This document shows positions 25,934-39,460 of a stretch of 64,000 bases of DNA, piece by piece. How positions within the stretch are numbered: position 1 is the first letter of the stretch; each line of letters starts with the position of its first letter. Source of the stretch: Diplolepis rosae (lineage: Eukaryota; Arthropoda; Insecta; Hymenoptera; Diplolepididae); NCBI GenBank assembly GCA_030998225.1, contig JAPYXD010000700.1:62001-126000 (forward strand), written 5' to 3'. The notes below the pieces were generated by a model. It saw only the letters and a list, made by a program, of their open reading frames with translations. It made no database searches and was not told the DNA's origin. A program made the position numbers and the translations under genes.

Positions 25934-28189
25934 GGTAATTACATTACGGGAGTGATGTTCACTATAATTACAATACTTTTGACAAAGTATTTCTAACAAT
26001 GATTTTTATGCATATATCTTATAGGTCATATTAAAAAATGCAGAGTATCTTATTCTTAGCGTTATCGCGTAATTATGATTGGTAATTACATTACGGGCGT
26101 GATGTTCACTAAAAATACAATACTTTTGAAAAAGTATTTCTAACAAAGATTTTTATGCATATATCTTATAGGTCAAATTAAAATATCCAGAGAATCTTAT
26201 TCTTCGCGTAATTGCGTAATTATGTTTGGTAATTACATTACGGGCGTGATGTTCACTAAAAATACAATACCTTTGTAAAAGTATTGTCACCGTAGGTTTT
26301 TACGCATATATCTCACATGTCAATTTGAAATATCTTAACAATTGTTTAAAAATTTTATTTTTCGGGTTTTCGAGATTTCAGGACCAGTATTTGCATTATG
26401 GAATTGCTCTACCTTAAATACAATACTTTTCAAAAAGTATTTCTAACAAAGATTTTTACGCATACATCTTATAGGTCAAATTAAAAAATCCAGAGAATAT
26501 TTTTCTTCGCGTTATTGCGTAATTGTGATTGGTAATTACATTACGGGAGTGATGTTCACTATAAATACAATACTTTTGAAAAAGTATTGTCAACTTAGGT
26601 TTTTACGCATATATCTCACAAGTCAATTTGAAATATCTTAAATATTTTTTTAAAAAATTTTATTTTTCGGGTTTTCGCGTTTTCAGGATTAGTAATGGCA
26701 TTATGGTATCGCTTTACTACAAATAAAATACTCTTGAAAAAGTATTGTCAACTAAGTTTTTTACGCATATATCTCACATGTCAATTTAAAATATGTTAAA
26801 AATTTTTTTAAAAATTTTATTTTTCGGGTGTTCACATTTTCAGGATCAATAATTTCATTATGGAATTGTTCTACTATAAAAAAAATACTTTTGAGAAAGT
26901 AATTCCAACAGAGATTTTTACGCATATATCGTATAGGTCAAATTGAAATATCAAGAGAATCTTATTCTTCGCGTTATCGCGTAATTAAGATTGGTAATTA
27001 CATTACGGGCGTGATGTTCACTAAAAATACAATACTTTTGAAAAAGTAATTCTAACAAAAATTTTTATCCATATATCTTATAGGTCAAATTAAAAAATCC
27101 AGAGTATCTTATTCTTCGAGTTATCGCGTAATTATGATTGGTAATTACATTACGGGAGTGATGTTCACTTTAAATACAATACTTTTGAAAAAGTATTTCT
27201 AACAAAGATTTTTATACATATATCTTATAGGTCAAATTAAAAATACAGAGTATCTTATTCTTCGCGTTATCGCGTAATTATGATTGGTAATTACATTACG
27301 GGAGTGATGTTCACTTTAAATACAATACTTTTGAAAAAGTATTTCTAACAAAGATTTTTATACATATATCTTATAGGTCAAATTAAAAATACAGAGTATC
27401 TTATTCTTCGCGTTATCGCGTAATTATGATTGGTAATTACATTACGGGCGTGATGTTCACTAAAAATACAATACTTTTGAAAAAGTATTTCTAACAAATA
27501 TTTTTATGGATATATCTTATAGGTCAAATTAAAAAATCAAGAGTATCTTATTCTTCGCGTTATCGCGTAATTATGATTGGTAATTACATTACGGGAGTGA
27601 TGTTCACTATAAATAAAATACTCTTGAAAAAGTATTTCTAACAAAGATTTTTATGGATATATCTTATAGGTCAAATTAAAAAATCAAGAGTATCTTATTA
27701 TTCGCGTTATCGCGTAATTATGATTGGTAATTACATTACGGGAGTGATGTTCACTATATATTAAATACTCTTGAAAAAGTATTTCTAACAAAGATTTTTA
27801 TGGATATATCTTATAGGTCAAATTAAAATATCAAGAAAATCTTATTCTTCGCGTTATCGCGTAATTATGATTGGTAATTACATTACGGGCGTGATGTTCA
27901 CTAAAAATACAATACCTTTGTAAAAGTATTGTCAATTAAGTTTTTTACTCATATATCTCACATGTCGATTTAAAATATCTTAAAAATTGTTTAAAAATTT
28001 TATTTTTCGGGTTTTAGCTGTTTCGGGACCAGTATTTGCATTATGGAATTGCTCTACAGTAAATAAACCACTTTTGAAAAAGTATTTCTAACAAAGATTT
28101 TTATGGATATATCTTATAGGTCAAAATAAAATATCAAGAAAATCTTATTCTTCGCGTTATCGCGTAATTATGATTGGTAATTACATTTT
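25934..28189 (+). repeat. Block of A-B, A-B-B and variant A units, first copy
   Basis: Anchors 26228 (atgtttggtaattac), 26531 and 26993 define an A-B then A-B-B arrangement with marks tattgtcaccgtagg and gtgttcacattttc. A series of 146-147 bp A units follows, with the aattaaaaatacagag variant. The block ends with a B (gtcaattaagttttttactc) and a deletion-bearing A. The same order recurs at 32144-34702, offset by about 6.2-6.5 kb. Confidence 0.84.
28087..28189 (+). repeat. A monomer with 44-bp terminal deletion, copy 1
   Basis: This A unit is 103 bp. It stops within ggtaattacatt and joins directly to the tctgacaaatattg start of the next unit. It has lost cggg, the gtga/tcac dyad and the whole junction palindrome. 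The same break is found at 34600-34702. Confidence 0.9.
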
Positions 28190-29803
28190 TCTGACAAATA
28201 TTGTTATGCATATATCTTATAGGTCAAATTAAAAAATGCAGAGTATCTTATTCTTCGCGTTATCGCGTAATTATGATTGGTAATTACATTACGGGAGTGA
28301 TATTCACTATAAATACAATACTTTTGAAAAAGTATTTCTAACAAAGATTTTTATGCATATATCATATAGGTCAAATTAAAAATACAGAGTATCTTATTCT
28401 TCGCGTTATCGCGTAATTATGATTGGTAATTACATTACGGGCGTGATGTTCACTAAAAATACAATACTTTTGAAAAAGTATTACTAACAAAGATTTTTAT
28501 GCATATATCATATAGGTCAAATTAAAAATACAGAGTATCTTATTCTTCGCGTTATCGCGTAATTATGATTGGTAATTACATTACGGGAGTGATATTCACT
28601 ATAAATACAATACTTTTGAAAAAGTATTTCTAACAAAGATTTTTATGCATATATCTTATAGGTCAAATTAAAAATCCAGAGAATCTTATTCTTCGCGTTA
28701 TCGCGTAATTATGATTGGTAATTACATTACGGGCGTGATGTTCACTAAAAATACAATACTTTTGAAAAAGTATCTCTAAAAACGATTTTTATGTATATAT
28801 CTTATAGGTCAAATTAAAAAATCAAGAGTATCTTATTCTTCGCGTTATCGCGTAATTATGATTGGTAATTACATTACGGGAGTGATGTTCACTATAAATA
28901 AAATACTCTTGAAAAAGTATTTCTAACAAAGAATTTTATGCATATATCTTATAGGTCAAATTAAAAAATCCAGAGTATCTTATTCTTCGCGTTATCGCGT
29001 AATTATGATTGGTAATTACATTACGGGCGTGATGTTCACCAGAAATACAATACTTTTGAAAAAGTATTTCTAACAAATATTGTTATGCATATATCTTATA
29101 GGTCAAATTAAAAAATGCAGAGTATCTTATTCTTCGCGTTATCGCGTAATTATGATTGGTAATTACATTACGGGCGTGATGTTCACTAGAAATACAATAC
29201 TTTGGAAAAAGTATTTCTAACAAATATTTTTATGCATATATCTTATAGGTCAAATTAAAAAATGCAGAGTATCTTATTCTTCGCGTTATCGCGTAATTAT
29301 GATTGGTAATTACATTACGGGAGTGATGTTCACTAAAAATACAATACTTTTGAAAAAGTATTTCTAACAAAGATTTTTATGCATATATCTTATAGGTCAA
29401 ACTAAAAAATGCAGAGTATCTTATTCTTCGCGTTATCGCGTAATTATGATTGGTAATTACATTACGGGAGTGATGTTCACTATAAATACAATACTTTTGA
29501 AAAAGTATTTCTAACAAGGATTTTTATGCATATATCTTATAGGTCAAATTAAAAAATCCAGAGTATCTTATTCTTCGCGTTATCGCGTAATTATGATTGG
29601 TAATTACATTACGGGCGTGATGTTCACTAAAAATACAATACTTTTGAAAAAGTATCTCTAAAAACGATTTTTATGTATATATCTTATAGGTCAAATTAAA
29701 AAATCAAGAGTATCTTATTCTTCGCGTTATCGCGTAATTATGATTGGTAATTACATTACGGGATTGATGTTCACTATAAATAAAATACTCTTGAAAAAGT
29801 ATT
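28190..29803 (+). repeat. A-only run of 11 monomers
   Basis: Eleven consecutive A units (anchors 28279 to 29746) span 1,614 bp; three of the intervals are 146 bp. The first four carry the aattaaaaatacagag or aattaaaaatccagag shortened A-run, and two units have gtgatattcac in place of gtgatgttcac. The last three units are the A part of an A-A-A-B cassette shared with 20999-21595. Confidence 0.88.
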
Positions 29804-32143
29804 GTCAAATAAGTTTTTTAAACATATATCTCACATGTCAATTCAAAGTATCTGAAAAGTTGTTTAAAAATTTTATTTTTCGGGTTTTCGCGGTTTCAGG
29901 ATCAGTATTTGCATTATGGAATTGCACTACCATAAATAAAACACTTTTGAAAAATTATTTCTAACAAAGATTTTTACGCATAAATCTTATAGGTCATATT
30001 AAAATATCCAGAGTATCTTATTCTTCGCGTTATCGCGTAATTATGATTGGTAATTACATTACGGGAGTGATGTTCACTATAATTACAATACTTTTGACAA
30101 AGTATTTCTAACAAAGATTTTTATGCATATATCTTATAGGTCATATTAAAAAATGCAGATTATCTTATTCTTAGCGTTATCGCGTAATTATGATTGGTAA
30201 TTACATTACGGGCGTGATGTTCACTAAAAATACAATACTTTTGAAAAAGTATTTCTAACTAAGATTTTTATGCATATATCTTATAGGTCAAATTAAAAAA
30301 TCCAGAGTATCTTATTCTTCGCGTTATCGCGTAATTATGATTGGTAATTACATTACGGGCGTGATGTTCACTAAAAATACAATACTTTTGAAAAAGTATT
30401 CTCAACTAAGTCTTTTACGCATATATCTTACATGTCAATTAAAAATATCTCAAAAATTGTTTAAAAATTTTTTTTTTCGGGTTTTCGCCGTTTCAGGATC
30501 AGTATTTGCATTATGGAAGTGCTCTACTGTAAATAAAACACTTTTGAAAAAGTATTTCTAACAAAGATTTTTACGCATATATCTTATAGGTCATATTAAA
30601 ATATCCAGAGAATCTTAATCTTCGCGTTATAGCGTAATTATGATTGATAATTACATTACGGGCGTGGTGTTCACTAAAGATACAATACCTTTGCAAAAGT
30701 ATTGTCAAATAAGCTTTTTACGCATATATCTCACATGTCAATTTGAAATATCTTAAAAATTTTTTTAAAAAATTTTATTTTTCGGGTTTTCGCGTTTTCA
30801 GGATTAGTGATGGCATTATGGGATCGCTTTACTACAAATAAAATACTCTTGAAAAAGTATTGTCAACTAAGTTTTTTACGCATATATCTCACATGTCAAT
30901 TCGAAATATCTTAAAAATTGTTTAAAAATTTTTTTTTTCGGGTTTTCGCCGTTTCAGGATCAGTATTTGCATTATGGAAGTGCTCTACTGTAAATAAAAC
31001 ACTTTTGAAAAAGTATTTCTAACAAAGATTTTTATGCATATATCTTATAGGTCAAATTAAAAAATGCAGAGTATCTTATTCTTCGCGTTATCGCGTAATT
31101 ATGATTGGTAATTACATTACGGGCGTGATGTTCACTAAAAATACAATACTTTTGAAAAAGTATTTCTAACAAATATTTTTATGCATATATCTTATAGGTC
31201 AAATTAAAAAATGCAGAGTATCTTATTCTTCGCGTTATCGCGTAATTATGATTGGTAATTACATTACGGGAGTGATGTTCACTATAAATACAATACTTTT
31301 GAAAACGTATTTCTAACGAAGATTTTTATGCATATATCTTATAGGTCAAATTAAAAATACAGAGTATCTTATTCTTCGCGTTATCGCGTAATTATGATTG
31401 GTAATTACATTACGGGCGTGATGTTCACTAAAAATACAATAATTTTGAAAAAGTATTTCTAACAAAGATTTTTATGCATATATCTTATAGGTCAAACTAA
31501 AAAATGCAGAGTATCTTATTCTTCGCGTTATCGCGTAATTATGATTGGTAATTACATTACGGGAGTGATGTTCACTAAAAATACAATACTTTTGAAAAAG
31601 TATTTCTAACAAAGATTTTTATGCATATATCTTATAGGTCAAACTAAAAAATGCAGAATATCTTATTCTTCGCGTTATCGCGTAATTATGATTGGTAATT
31701 ACATTACGGGAGTGATGTTCACTATAAATAAAATACTCTTGAAAAAGTATTGTCAAATAAGTTTTTTACACATATATCTCACATGTCAATTCAAAATATC
31801 TTAAAAGTTGTTTAAAAATTTTATTTTTCGGGTTTTCGCGGTTTCAGGATCAGTATTTGCATTATGGAATTGCACTACCATAAATAAAACACTTTTGAAA
31901 AATTATTTCTAACAAAGATTTTTACGCATATATCTTATAGGTCATATTAAAATATCCAGAGTATCTTATTCTTCGCGTTATCGCGTAATTATGATTGGTA
32001 ATTACATTACGGGACTGATGTTCACTAAAAATACAATACTTTTGAAAAAGTATTTCTAACAAAGATTTTTATGCATATATCTTATAGGTCAAATTAAAAA
32101 ATGCAGAGTATCTTATTCTTCGCGTTATCGCGTAATTATGATT
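29804..32143 (+). repeat. Third copy of the 21.7-25.9 kb type block
   Basis: The order A A B A B2 B A A A A A B A corresponds to 21293-22947 (offset ~8,453) and to 23691-25933 (offset ~6,505). Anchors 30343, 30646, 31107, 31254 and 31400 carry the same gataattac, gaaaacgtatt and ataattttgaa marks. Relative to the 23.7-kb copy, two A units are missing between 31547 and 31694. The second B of the A-B-B block is B1-like here (gatcagtatttgc), not B3 as in the other two copies, a sign of conversion. Confidence 0.85.
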
Positions 32144-33992
32144 GGTAATTACATTACGGGAGTGATGTTCACTATAATTACAATACTTTTGACAAAGTAT
32201 TTCTAACAAAGATTTTTATGCATATATCTTATAGGTCATATTAAAAAATGCAGAGTATCTTATTCTTAGCGTTATCGCGTAATTATGATTGGTAATTACA
32301 TTACGGGCGTGATGTTCACTAAAAATACAATACTTTTGAAAAATATTTCTAACAAAGATTTTTATGCATATATCTTATAGGTCAAATTAAAATATCCAGA
32401 GAATCTTATTCTTCGCGTAATTGCGTAATTATGTTTGGTAATTACATTACGGGCGTGATGTTCACTAAAAATACAATACCTTTGTAAAAGTATTGTCACC
32501 GTAGGTTTTTACGCATATATCTCACATGTCAATTTGAAATATCTTAACAATTGTTTAAAAATTTTATTTTTCGGGTTTTCGAGATTTCAGGACCAGTATT
32601 TGCATTATGGAATTGCTCTACCTTAAATACAATACTTTTCAAAAAGTATTTCTAACAAAGATTTTTACGCATACATCTTATAGGTCAAACTAAAAAATCC
32701 AGAGAATATTTTTCTTCGCGTTATTGCGTAATTGTGATTGGTAATTACATTACGGGAGTGATGTTCACTATAAATACAATACTTTTGAAAAAGTATTGTC
32801 AACTTAGGTTTTTACGCATATATCTCACAAGTCACTTTGAAATATCTTAAATATTTTTTTAAAAAATTTTATTTTTCGGGTTTTCGCGTTTTCAGGATTA
32901 GTAATGGCATTATGGTATCGCTTTACTACAAATAAAATACTCTTGAAAAAGTATTGTCAACTAAGTTTTTTACGCATATATCTCACATGTCAATTTAAAA
33001 TATCTTAAAAATTTTTTTAAAAATTTTATTTTTCGGGTGTTCACATTTTCAGGATCAATAATTTCATTATGGAATTGTTCTACTATAAAAAAAATACTTT
33101 TGAGAAAGTAATTCCAACAGAGATTTTTACGCATATATCGTATAGGTCAAATTGAAATATCAAGAGAATCTTATTCTTCGCGTTATCGCGTAATTAAGAT
33201 TGGTAATTACATTACGGGCGTGATGTTCACTAAAAATACAATACTTTTGAAAAAGTAATTCTAACAAAAATTTTTATCCATATATCTTATAGGTCAAATT
33301 AAAAAATCCAGAGTATCTTATTCTTCGAGTTATCGCGTAATTATGATTGGTAATTACATTACGGGAGTGATGTTCACTTTAAATACAATACTTTTGAAAA
33401 AGTATTTCTAACAAAGATTTTTATGCATATATCTTATAGGTCAAATTAAAAATACAGAGTATCTTATTCTTCGCGTTATCGCGTAATTATGATTGGTAAT
33501 TACATTACGGGAGTGATGTTCACTTTAAATACAATACTTTTGAAAAAGTATTTCTAACAAAGATTTTTATACATATATCTTATAGGTCAAATTAAATATA
33601 CAGAGTATCTTATTCTTCGCGTTATCGCGTAATTATGATTGGTAATTACATTACGGGCGTGATGTTCACTAAAAATACAATACTTTTGAAAAAGTATTTC
33701 TAACAAAGATTTTTATGCATATATCTTATAGGTCAAATTAAAAAATCAAGAGTATCTTATTCTTCGCGTTATCGCGTAATTATGATTGGTAATTACATTA
33801 CGGGAGTGATGTTCACTATAAATAAAATACTCTTGAAAAAGTATTTCTAACAAAGATTTTTATGGATATATCTTATAGGTCAAATTAAAAAATCAAGAGT
33901 ATCTTATTCTTCGCGTTATCGCGTAATTATGATTGGTAATTACATTACGGGCGTGATGTTCACTAAAAATACAATACCTTTGTAAAAGTATT

Positions 33993-34150
33993 GTCAATTA
34001 AGTTTTTTACTCATATATCTCACATGTCGATTTAAAATATCTTAAAAATTGTTTAAAAATTTTATTCTTCGCGTTATCGCGTAATTATGATTGGTAATTA
34101 CATTACGGGAGTGATATTCACTATAAATACAATACTTTTGAAAAAGTATT
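33993..34150 (+). repeat. B/A fusion monomer
   Basis: The unit is B from its start (gtcaattaagttttttactc) through the T/A-rich middle to about 34063. It switches inside ttttatt to A (cttcgcgttatcgcgtaatt) and runs to the A terminus. It is 158 bp. The exchange point is at the position where ttatttttcggg of B aligns with ttattcttcgcg of A, so it documents recombination between homologous points of the two monomer families. Confidence 0.9.
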
Positions 34151-34599
34151 TCTAACAAAGATTTTTATGCATATATCATATAGGTCAAATTAAAAATACA
34201 GAGTATCTTATTCTTCGCGTTATCGCGTAATTATGATTGGTAATTACATTACGGGCGTGATGTTCACTAAAAATACAATACTTTTGAAAAAGTATTACTA
34301 ACAAAGATTTTTATGCATATATCTTATAGGTCAAATTAAAAAATCAAGAGTATCTTATTCTTCGCGTTATCGCGTAATTATGATTGGTAATTACATTACG
34401 GGCGTGATGTTCACTAAAAATACAATACCTTTGTAAAAGTATTGTCAATTAAGTTTTTTACTCATATATCTCACATGTCGATTTAAAATATCTTAAAAAT
34501 TGTTTAAAAATTTTATTTTTCGGGTTTTAGCTGTTTCGGGACCAGTATTTGCATTATGGAATTGCTCTACAGTAAATAAACCACTTTTGAAAAAGTATT

Positions 34600-34702
34600 T
34601 CTAACAAAGATTTTTACGCATATATCTTATAGGTCAAATTAAAATATCAAGAGAATCTTATTCTTCGCGTTATCGCGTAATTATGATTGGTAATTACATT
34701 TT
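34600..34702 (+). repeat. A monomer with 44-bp terminal deletion, copy 2
   Basis: This has the same 103-bp truncated unit and breakpoint as 28087-28189 (ggtaattacatt joined to tttctaac), 6,513 bp downstream. The two copies differ by point changes, so they have diverged since duplication. Confidence 0.9.
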
Positions 34703-36324
34703 TCTAACAAATATTGTTATGCATATATCTTATAGGTCAAATTAAAAAATGCAGAGGATCTTATTCTTCGCGTTATCGCGTAATTATGATTGGTAATTAC
34801 ATTACGGGAGTGATGTTCACTATAAATACAATACTTTTGAAAAATTATTTCTAACAAAGATTTTTATGCATATATCTTATAGGTCAAATTAAAAAATGCA
34901 GAGGATCTTATTCTTCGCGTTATCGCGTAATTATGATTGGTAATTACATTACGGGAGTGATGTTCACTATAAATACAATACTTTTGAAAAATTATTTCTA
35001 ACAAAGATTTTTATGCATATATCTTATAGGTCAAATTAAAAATACAGAGTATCTTATTCTTCGCGTTATCGCGTAATTATGATTGGTAATTACATTACGG
35101 GAGTGATGTTCAATATAAATAAAATACTCTAGAAAATGTATTGTCAACTAAGTTTTTTACACATATATCTCACATCTCGATTCAAAATATCTTAAAAGTT
35201 GTTTAAAATTTTTATTTTTCGGGTTTTCGCGGTTTCAGGATCAGTATTTGCATTATGAAATTGCACTACCATAAATAAAACACTTTTGAAAAATTATTTC
35301 TAACAAAGATTTTTAAGCATATACCTTATAGGTCAAATTAAAATATCAAGAGAGTCTTATTCTTCGCGTTATCGCGTAATTATGATTGGTAATTACATTA
35401 CGGGCGTGATGTTCACTAAAAATACAATACTTTCGAAAAAGAATTTCTAACAAAGAATTTTATGCATATATCTTATAGGTCAAATTAAAAAATCCAGAGT
35501 ATCTTATTCTTCGCGTTATCGCGTAATTATGATTGGTAATTACATTACGGGAGTGATGTTCACTACAAATACAATACTTTTGAAAAAGTATTTCTAACAA
35601 AGATTTTTAGGCATACATCTTATAGGTCAAATTAAAAAATCCAGAGAATATTTTTCTTCGTGTTATTGCGTAATTGTGATTGGTAATTACATTACGGGCG
35701 TGATGTTCACTAAAAATACAATACATTTGAAAAAGTAATTCTAACAAAGATTTTTATCCATATATCTTATAGGTCTAATTAAAAAATCCAGAGTATCTTA
35801 TTCTTCGCGTTATCGCGTAATTATGATTGGTAATTACATTACGGGAGTGATGTTCACTAAAAATACAAAACCTTTGTAAAAGTATTGTCAATTAAGCTTG
35901 TTACGCATATATCCCACATTTCAATTTAAAATATCTTAAAAATTCTTAAAAATTTTATTTTTCGGGTTTTCGCGTTTTCAGGATTAGTAATGGCATTATG
36001 GGATCGCTTTACTACAAATAAAATACTCTTGAAAAAGTATTGTCAACTAAGTTTTTACGCATATATCTCACATGTCAATTTAAAATATCGTAAAAATTTT
36101 TTAAAAAATTTTATTTTTCGGTTTTTCACGTTTTCAGGATCAATAATTTCATTATGGAATTGTTCTACTATAAAAAAAATACTTTTGAAAAAGTAATTGC
36201 AACAGAGATTTTTACGCATATATCGTATAGGTCAAATTAAAATATCAAGAGAATCTTATTCTTCGCGTTATCGCGTAATTATGATTGGTAATTACATTAC
36301 GGGCGTGATGTTCACTAAAAATAC
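34703..36324 (+). repeat. Transition from A-rich to B-rich array
   Basis: The stretch begins with two nearly identical neighbouring A units sharing gcagaggatc and a gaaaaattatt junction (anchors 34792 and 34939). It then moves through single B units and A variants (agagaatatttttcttcg with ttattgcg) to an A-B-B block at anchor 35829. From here onward, B-B runs become frequent. No gene is seen. Confidence 0.82.
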
Positions 36325-39300
36325 AATACTTTTGAAAAAGTAATTCTATCAAAGATTTTTATCCATATATCTTATAGGTCAAATTAAAAAATCCAGAGTA
36401 TCTTATTCTTCGCGTTATCGCGTAATTATGGTTGGTAATTACATTACGGCAGTGATGTTCAATTTAAATACAATACTTTTGAAAAAGTATTCTCAACTAA
36501 GTTTTTTACGCATATATCTTACATGTCAATTCAAAATAACTTAAAACTTGTTTAAAAATTTTATTTTTCGGGTTTTAGCGTTTTCAGGACCAGTATTTGC
36601 ATTATGGAATTGCTCTACAGTAAATAAACCACTTTTGAAAAAGTATTTCTAACAAAGATTTTTACGCATATATCTTATAGGTCGAATTAAAATATCAAGA
36701 GAATCTTATTCTTCTCATTATCGCGTAATTATGATTGGTAATTACATTACGGGCGTGATGTTCACTACAAATACAATACTTTTGAAAAAGTATTCTCAAC
36801 TAAGTTTTTTACGCATATATCTTACATGTCAATTCAAAATATCTCAAAAATTGTTTAAAAATTTTATTTTTCGGGTTTTCGCGGTTTCAGGATCAGTATT
36901 TGCATTATGGAATTGCACTACAATAAATAAAACACTTTTGAAAAATTATTTCTAACAAAGATTTTTAAGCATATATCTTATAGGTCAAATTAAAATATCA
37001 AGAGAATCTTATTCTTCGCGTTATCGCTTAATTATGATTGGTAATTAAATTACGGGCGTGATGTTCACTAAAAATACAATACTTTTGGATAAGTATTTCT
37101 AACAAAGAATTTTATGCATATATCTTATAGGTCAAATTAAAAAATCCAGAGAATATTTTTCTTCGCGTTATTGCGTAATTGTGATTGGTAATTACATTAC
37201 GGGAGTGATGTTCACTGTAAATACAATACTTTTGAAAAAGTATTGTCAACTTAGGTTTTTACGCATGTATCTCACATGTCAATTTGAAATATCTTAAAAA
37301 TTTTTTTAAAAAATTTTATTTTTCGGTTTTTCGCGTTTTCAGGATTAGTAATGGCATTATGGGATCGCTTTACTATAAATACAATACTTTTCAAAAATTA
37401 TTTCTAACAAAGATTTTTAAGCATATATCTTATAGGTCAAATTAAAATATCAAGAGAATCTTATTCTTCGCGTTATCGCGTAATTATGATTTGTAATTAC
37501 ATTACGGGCGTGATGTTCACTAAAAATACAATACTTTTGGAAAAGTATTTCTAACAAAGAATTTTATGCCTATATCTTATAGGTCAAATTAAATAATCCA
37601 GAGTATCTTATACTTCGCGTTATCGCGTAATTATGATTGGTAATTACATTACGGGAGTGATGTTCACTACAAATACAATACTTTTGAAAAAGTATTCTCA
37701 ACTAAGTTTTTTACGCATATATCTTACATGTCAATTCAAAATATCTCAAAAATTGTTTAAAAATTTTATTTTTCGGGTTTTCGCGGTTTCAGGATCAGTA
37801 TTTGCATTATGGAATTGCTCTACTGTAAATAAAACACTTTTGAAAAAGTATTTCTATCAAAGTTTTTTACGCATATATCTTACATGTCAATTCAAAATAT
37901 CTTAAAAATTTTTTTAAAAAATTTTATTTTTCGGGTTTTCGCGTTTTCAGGATTAGTAATGGCATTATGGGATCGCTTTACTATAAATAAAATACTCTTG
38001 AAAAAGTATTGTGAACTAAGTTTTTTACGCATATATCTCACATGTCAATTTAAAATATCTTAAAAATTTTTTTAAAAATTTTATTTTTCGGGTTTTCAGG
38101 TTTTCAGGATCAATAATTTCATTATGGAATTGTTCTACTATAAATAAAATACTTTTGAAAAAGTAATTCCAACAGAGATTTTTACGCATATATCTTACAG
38201 GTCTATTTAAAATATCCAAAGAATTTTATTCTTCGCATTATCGCGTAATTATGATTGGTAATTACATTACGGGCGTGATGTTCACTAAAAATACAATACC
38301 TTTGTAAAAGTATTGTCAATTAAGCTTGTTACGCATATATCTCACATGTCAATTTAAAATATCTTAAAAATTCTTAAAAATTTTTATTTTCCGGGTTTTC
38401 GTGGTTTCAGTATCAGTATTTGCATTATGGAATTGATCTACTACAAATACAATACTTTTCAAAAAGTATTTCTAACAAAGATTTTTAGGCATACATCTTA
38501 TAGGTCCAATTAAAAAATCCAGAGAATATTTTTCTTCGTGTTATTGCGTAATTGTGATTGGTAATTACATTACGGGAGTGATGTTCACTATAAATACAAT
38601 ACTTTTGAAAAAGTATTGTCAACTTAGGTTTTTACGCATATATCTCACATGTCAATTTGAAATATCTTAAAAATTTTTTAAAAAATTTTATTTTTCGGGT
38701 TTTCACGTTTTCAGGATCAATAATTCCATTATGGAATTGTTCTACTATAAATACAATACTTTTGAAAAAGTATTCTCAACTAAGTTTTTTACGCATATAT
38801 CTTATAGGTCAAATTAAAATATCCAGAGAATCTTATTCTTCGCGTTATCGCGTAATTATGATTGGTAATTACATTACGGGCGTGATGTTCACTAAAAATA
38901 CAATACATTTGAAAAAGTAATTCTAACAAAGATTTTTATCCATATATCTTATAGGTCTAATTAAAAAATCCAGAGTATCTTATTCTTCGCGTTATCGCGT
39001 AATTATGATTGGTAATTACATTACGGGAGTGATGTTCACTTTAAATACAATACTTTTGAAAAAGTATTTCTAACAAAGATTTTTAGGCATACATCTTATA
39101 GGTCAAATTAAAAAATCCAGAGAATATTTTTCTTCGTGTTATTGCGTAATTGTGATTGGTAATTACATTACGGGAGTGATGTTCACTAAAAATACAATAC
39201 CTTTGTAAAAGTATTGTCAATTAAGCTTGTTACGCATATATCTCACATGTCAATTTAAAATATCTTAAAAATTCTTAAAAATTTTTATTTGCCGGGTTTT

Positions 39301-39460
39301 CGCGGTTTCAGGATCAGTATTTGCATTATGTAATTGCTCTACTATAAATAAAATACTTTTGAAAAAGTATTTCTAACAATGATTTTTAAGCATATATCTT
39401 ATAGGTCAAATTAAAATATCAAGAGAATCTTATTCTTCGCGTTATCGCGTAATTATGATT
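36325..39460 (+). repeat. B-rich block with first A-B-B-B arrays
   Basis: This stretch alternates A-B, A and A-B-B-B units. Anchor 37639 is followed by three B units (618 bp to the next A), the middle of which is an A/B hybrid starting tctatcaaagttttttacg (37853-38010). About 36.9-37.85 kb recurs near 47.4-48.35 kb at an offset of ~10,495 bp. That pairing rests on gcttaattatgattgg, ggtaattaaattacggg and cttttggataag. Confidence 0.82.

Larger units (their letters stand above)
32144..34702 (+). repeat. Second copy of the 25.9-28.2 kb block, internally rearranged
   Basis: Anchors 32437, 32740, 33202, 33349, 33495, 33641 and 33788 match 26228, 26531, 26993, 27140, 27286, 27432 and 27579. The end is rearranged. 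A B/A fusion unit (33993-34150) leads into two A units equivalent to 28279 and 28425, and then the order returns to the equivalent of 27873 and 28176. A small nested duplication therefore occurred in this copy only. Confidence 0.84.
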
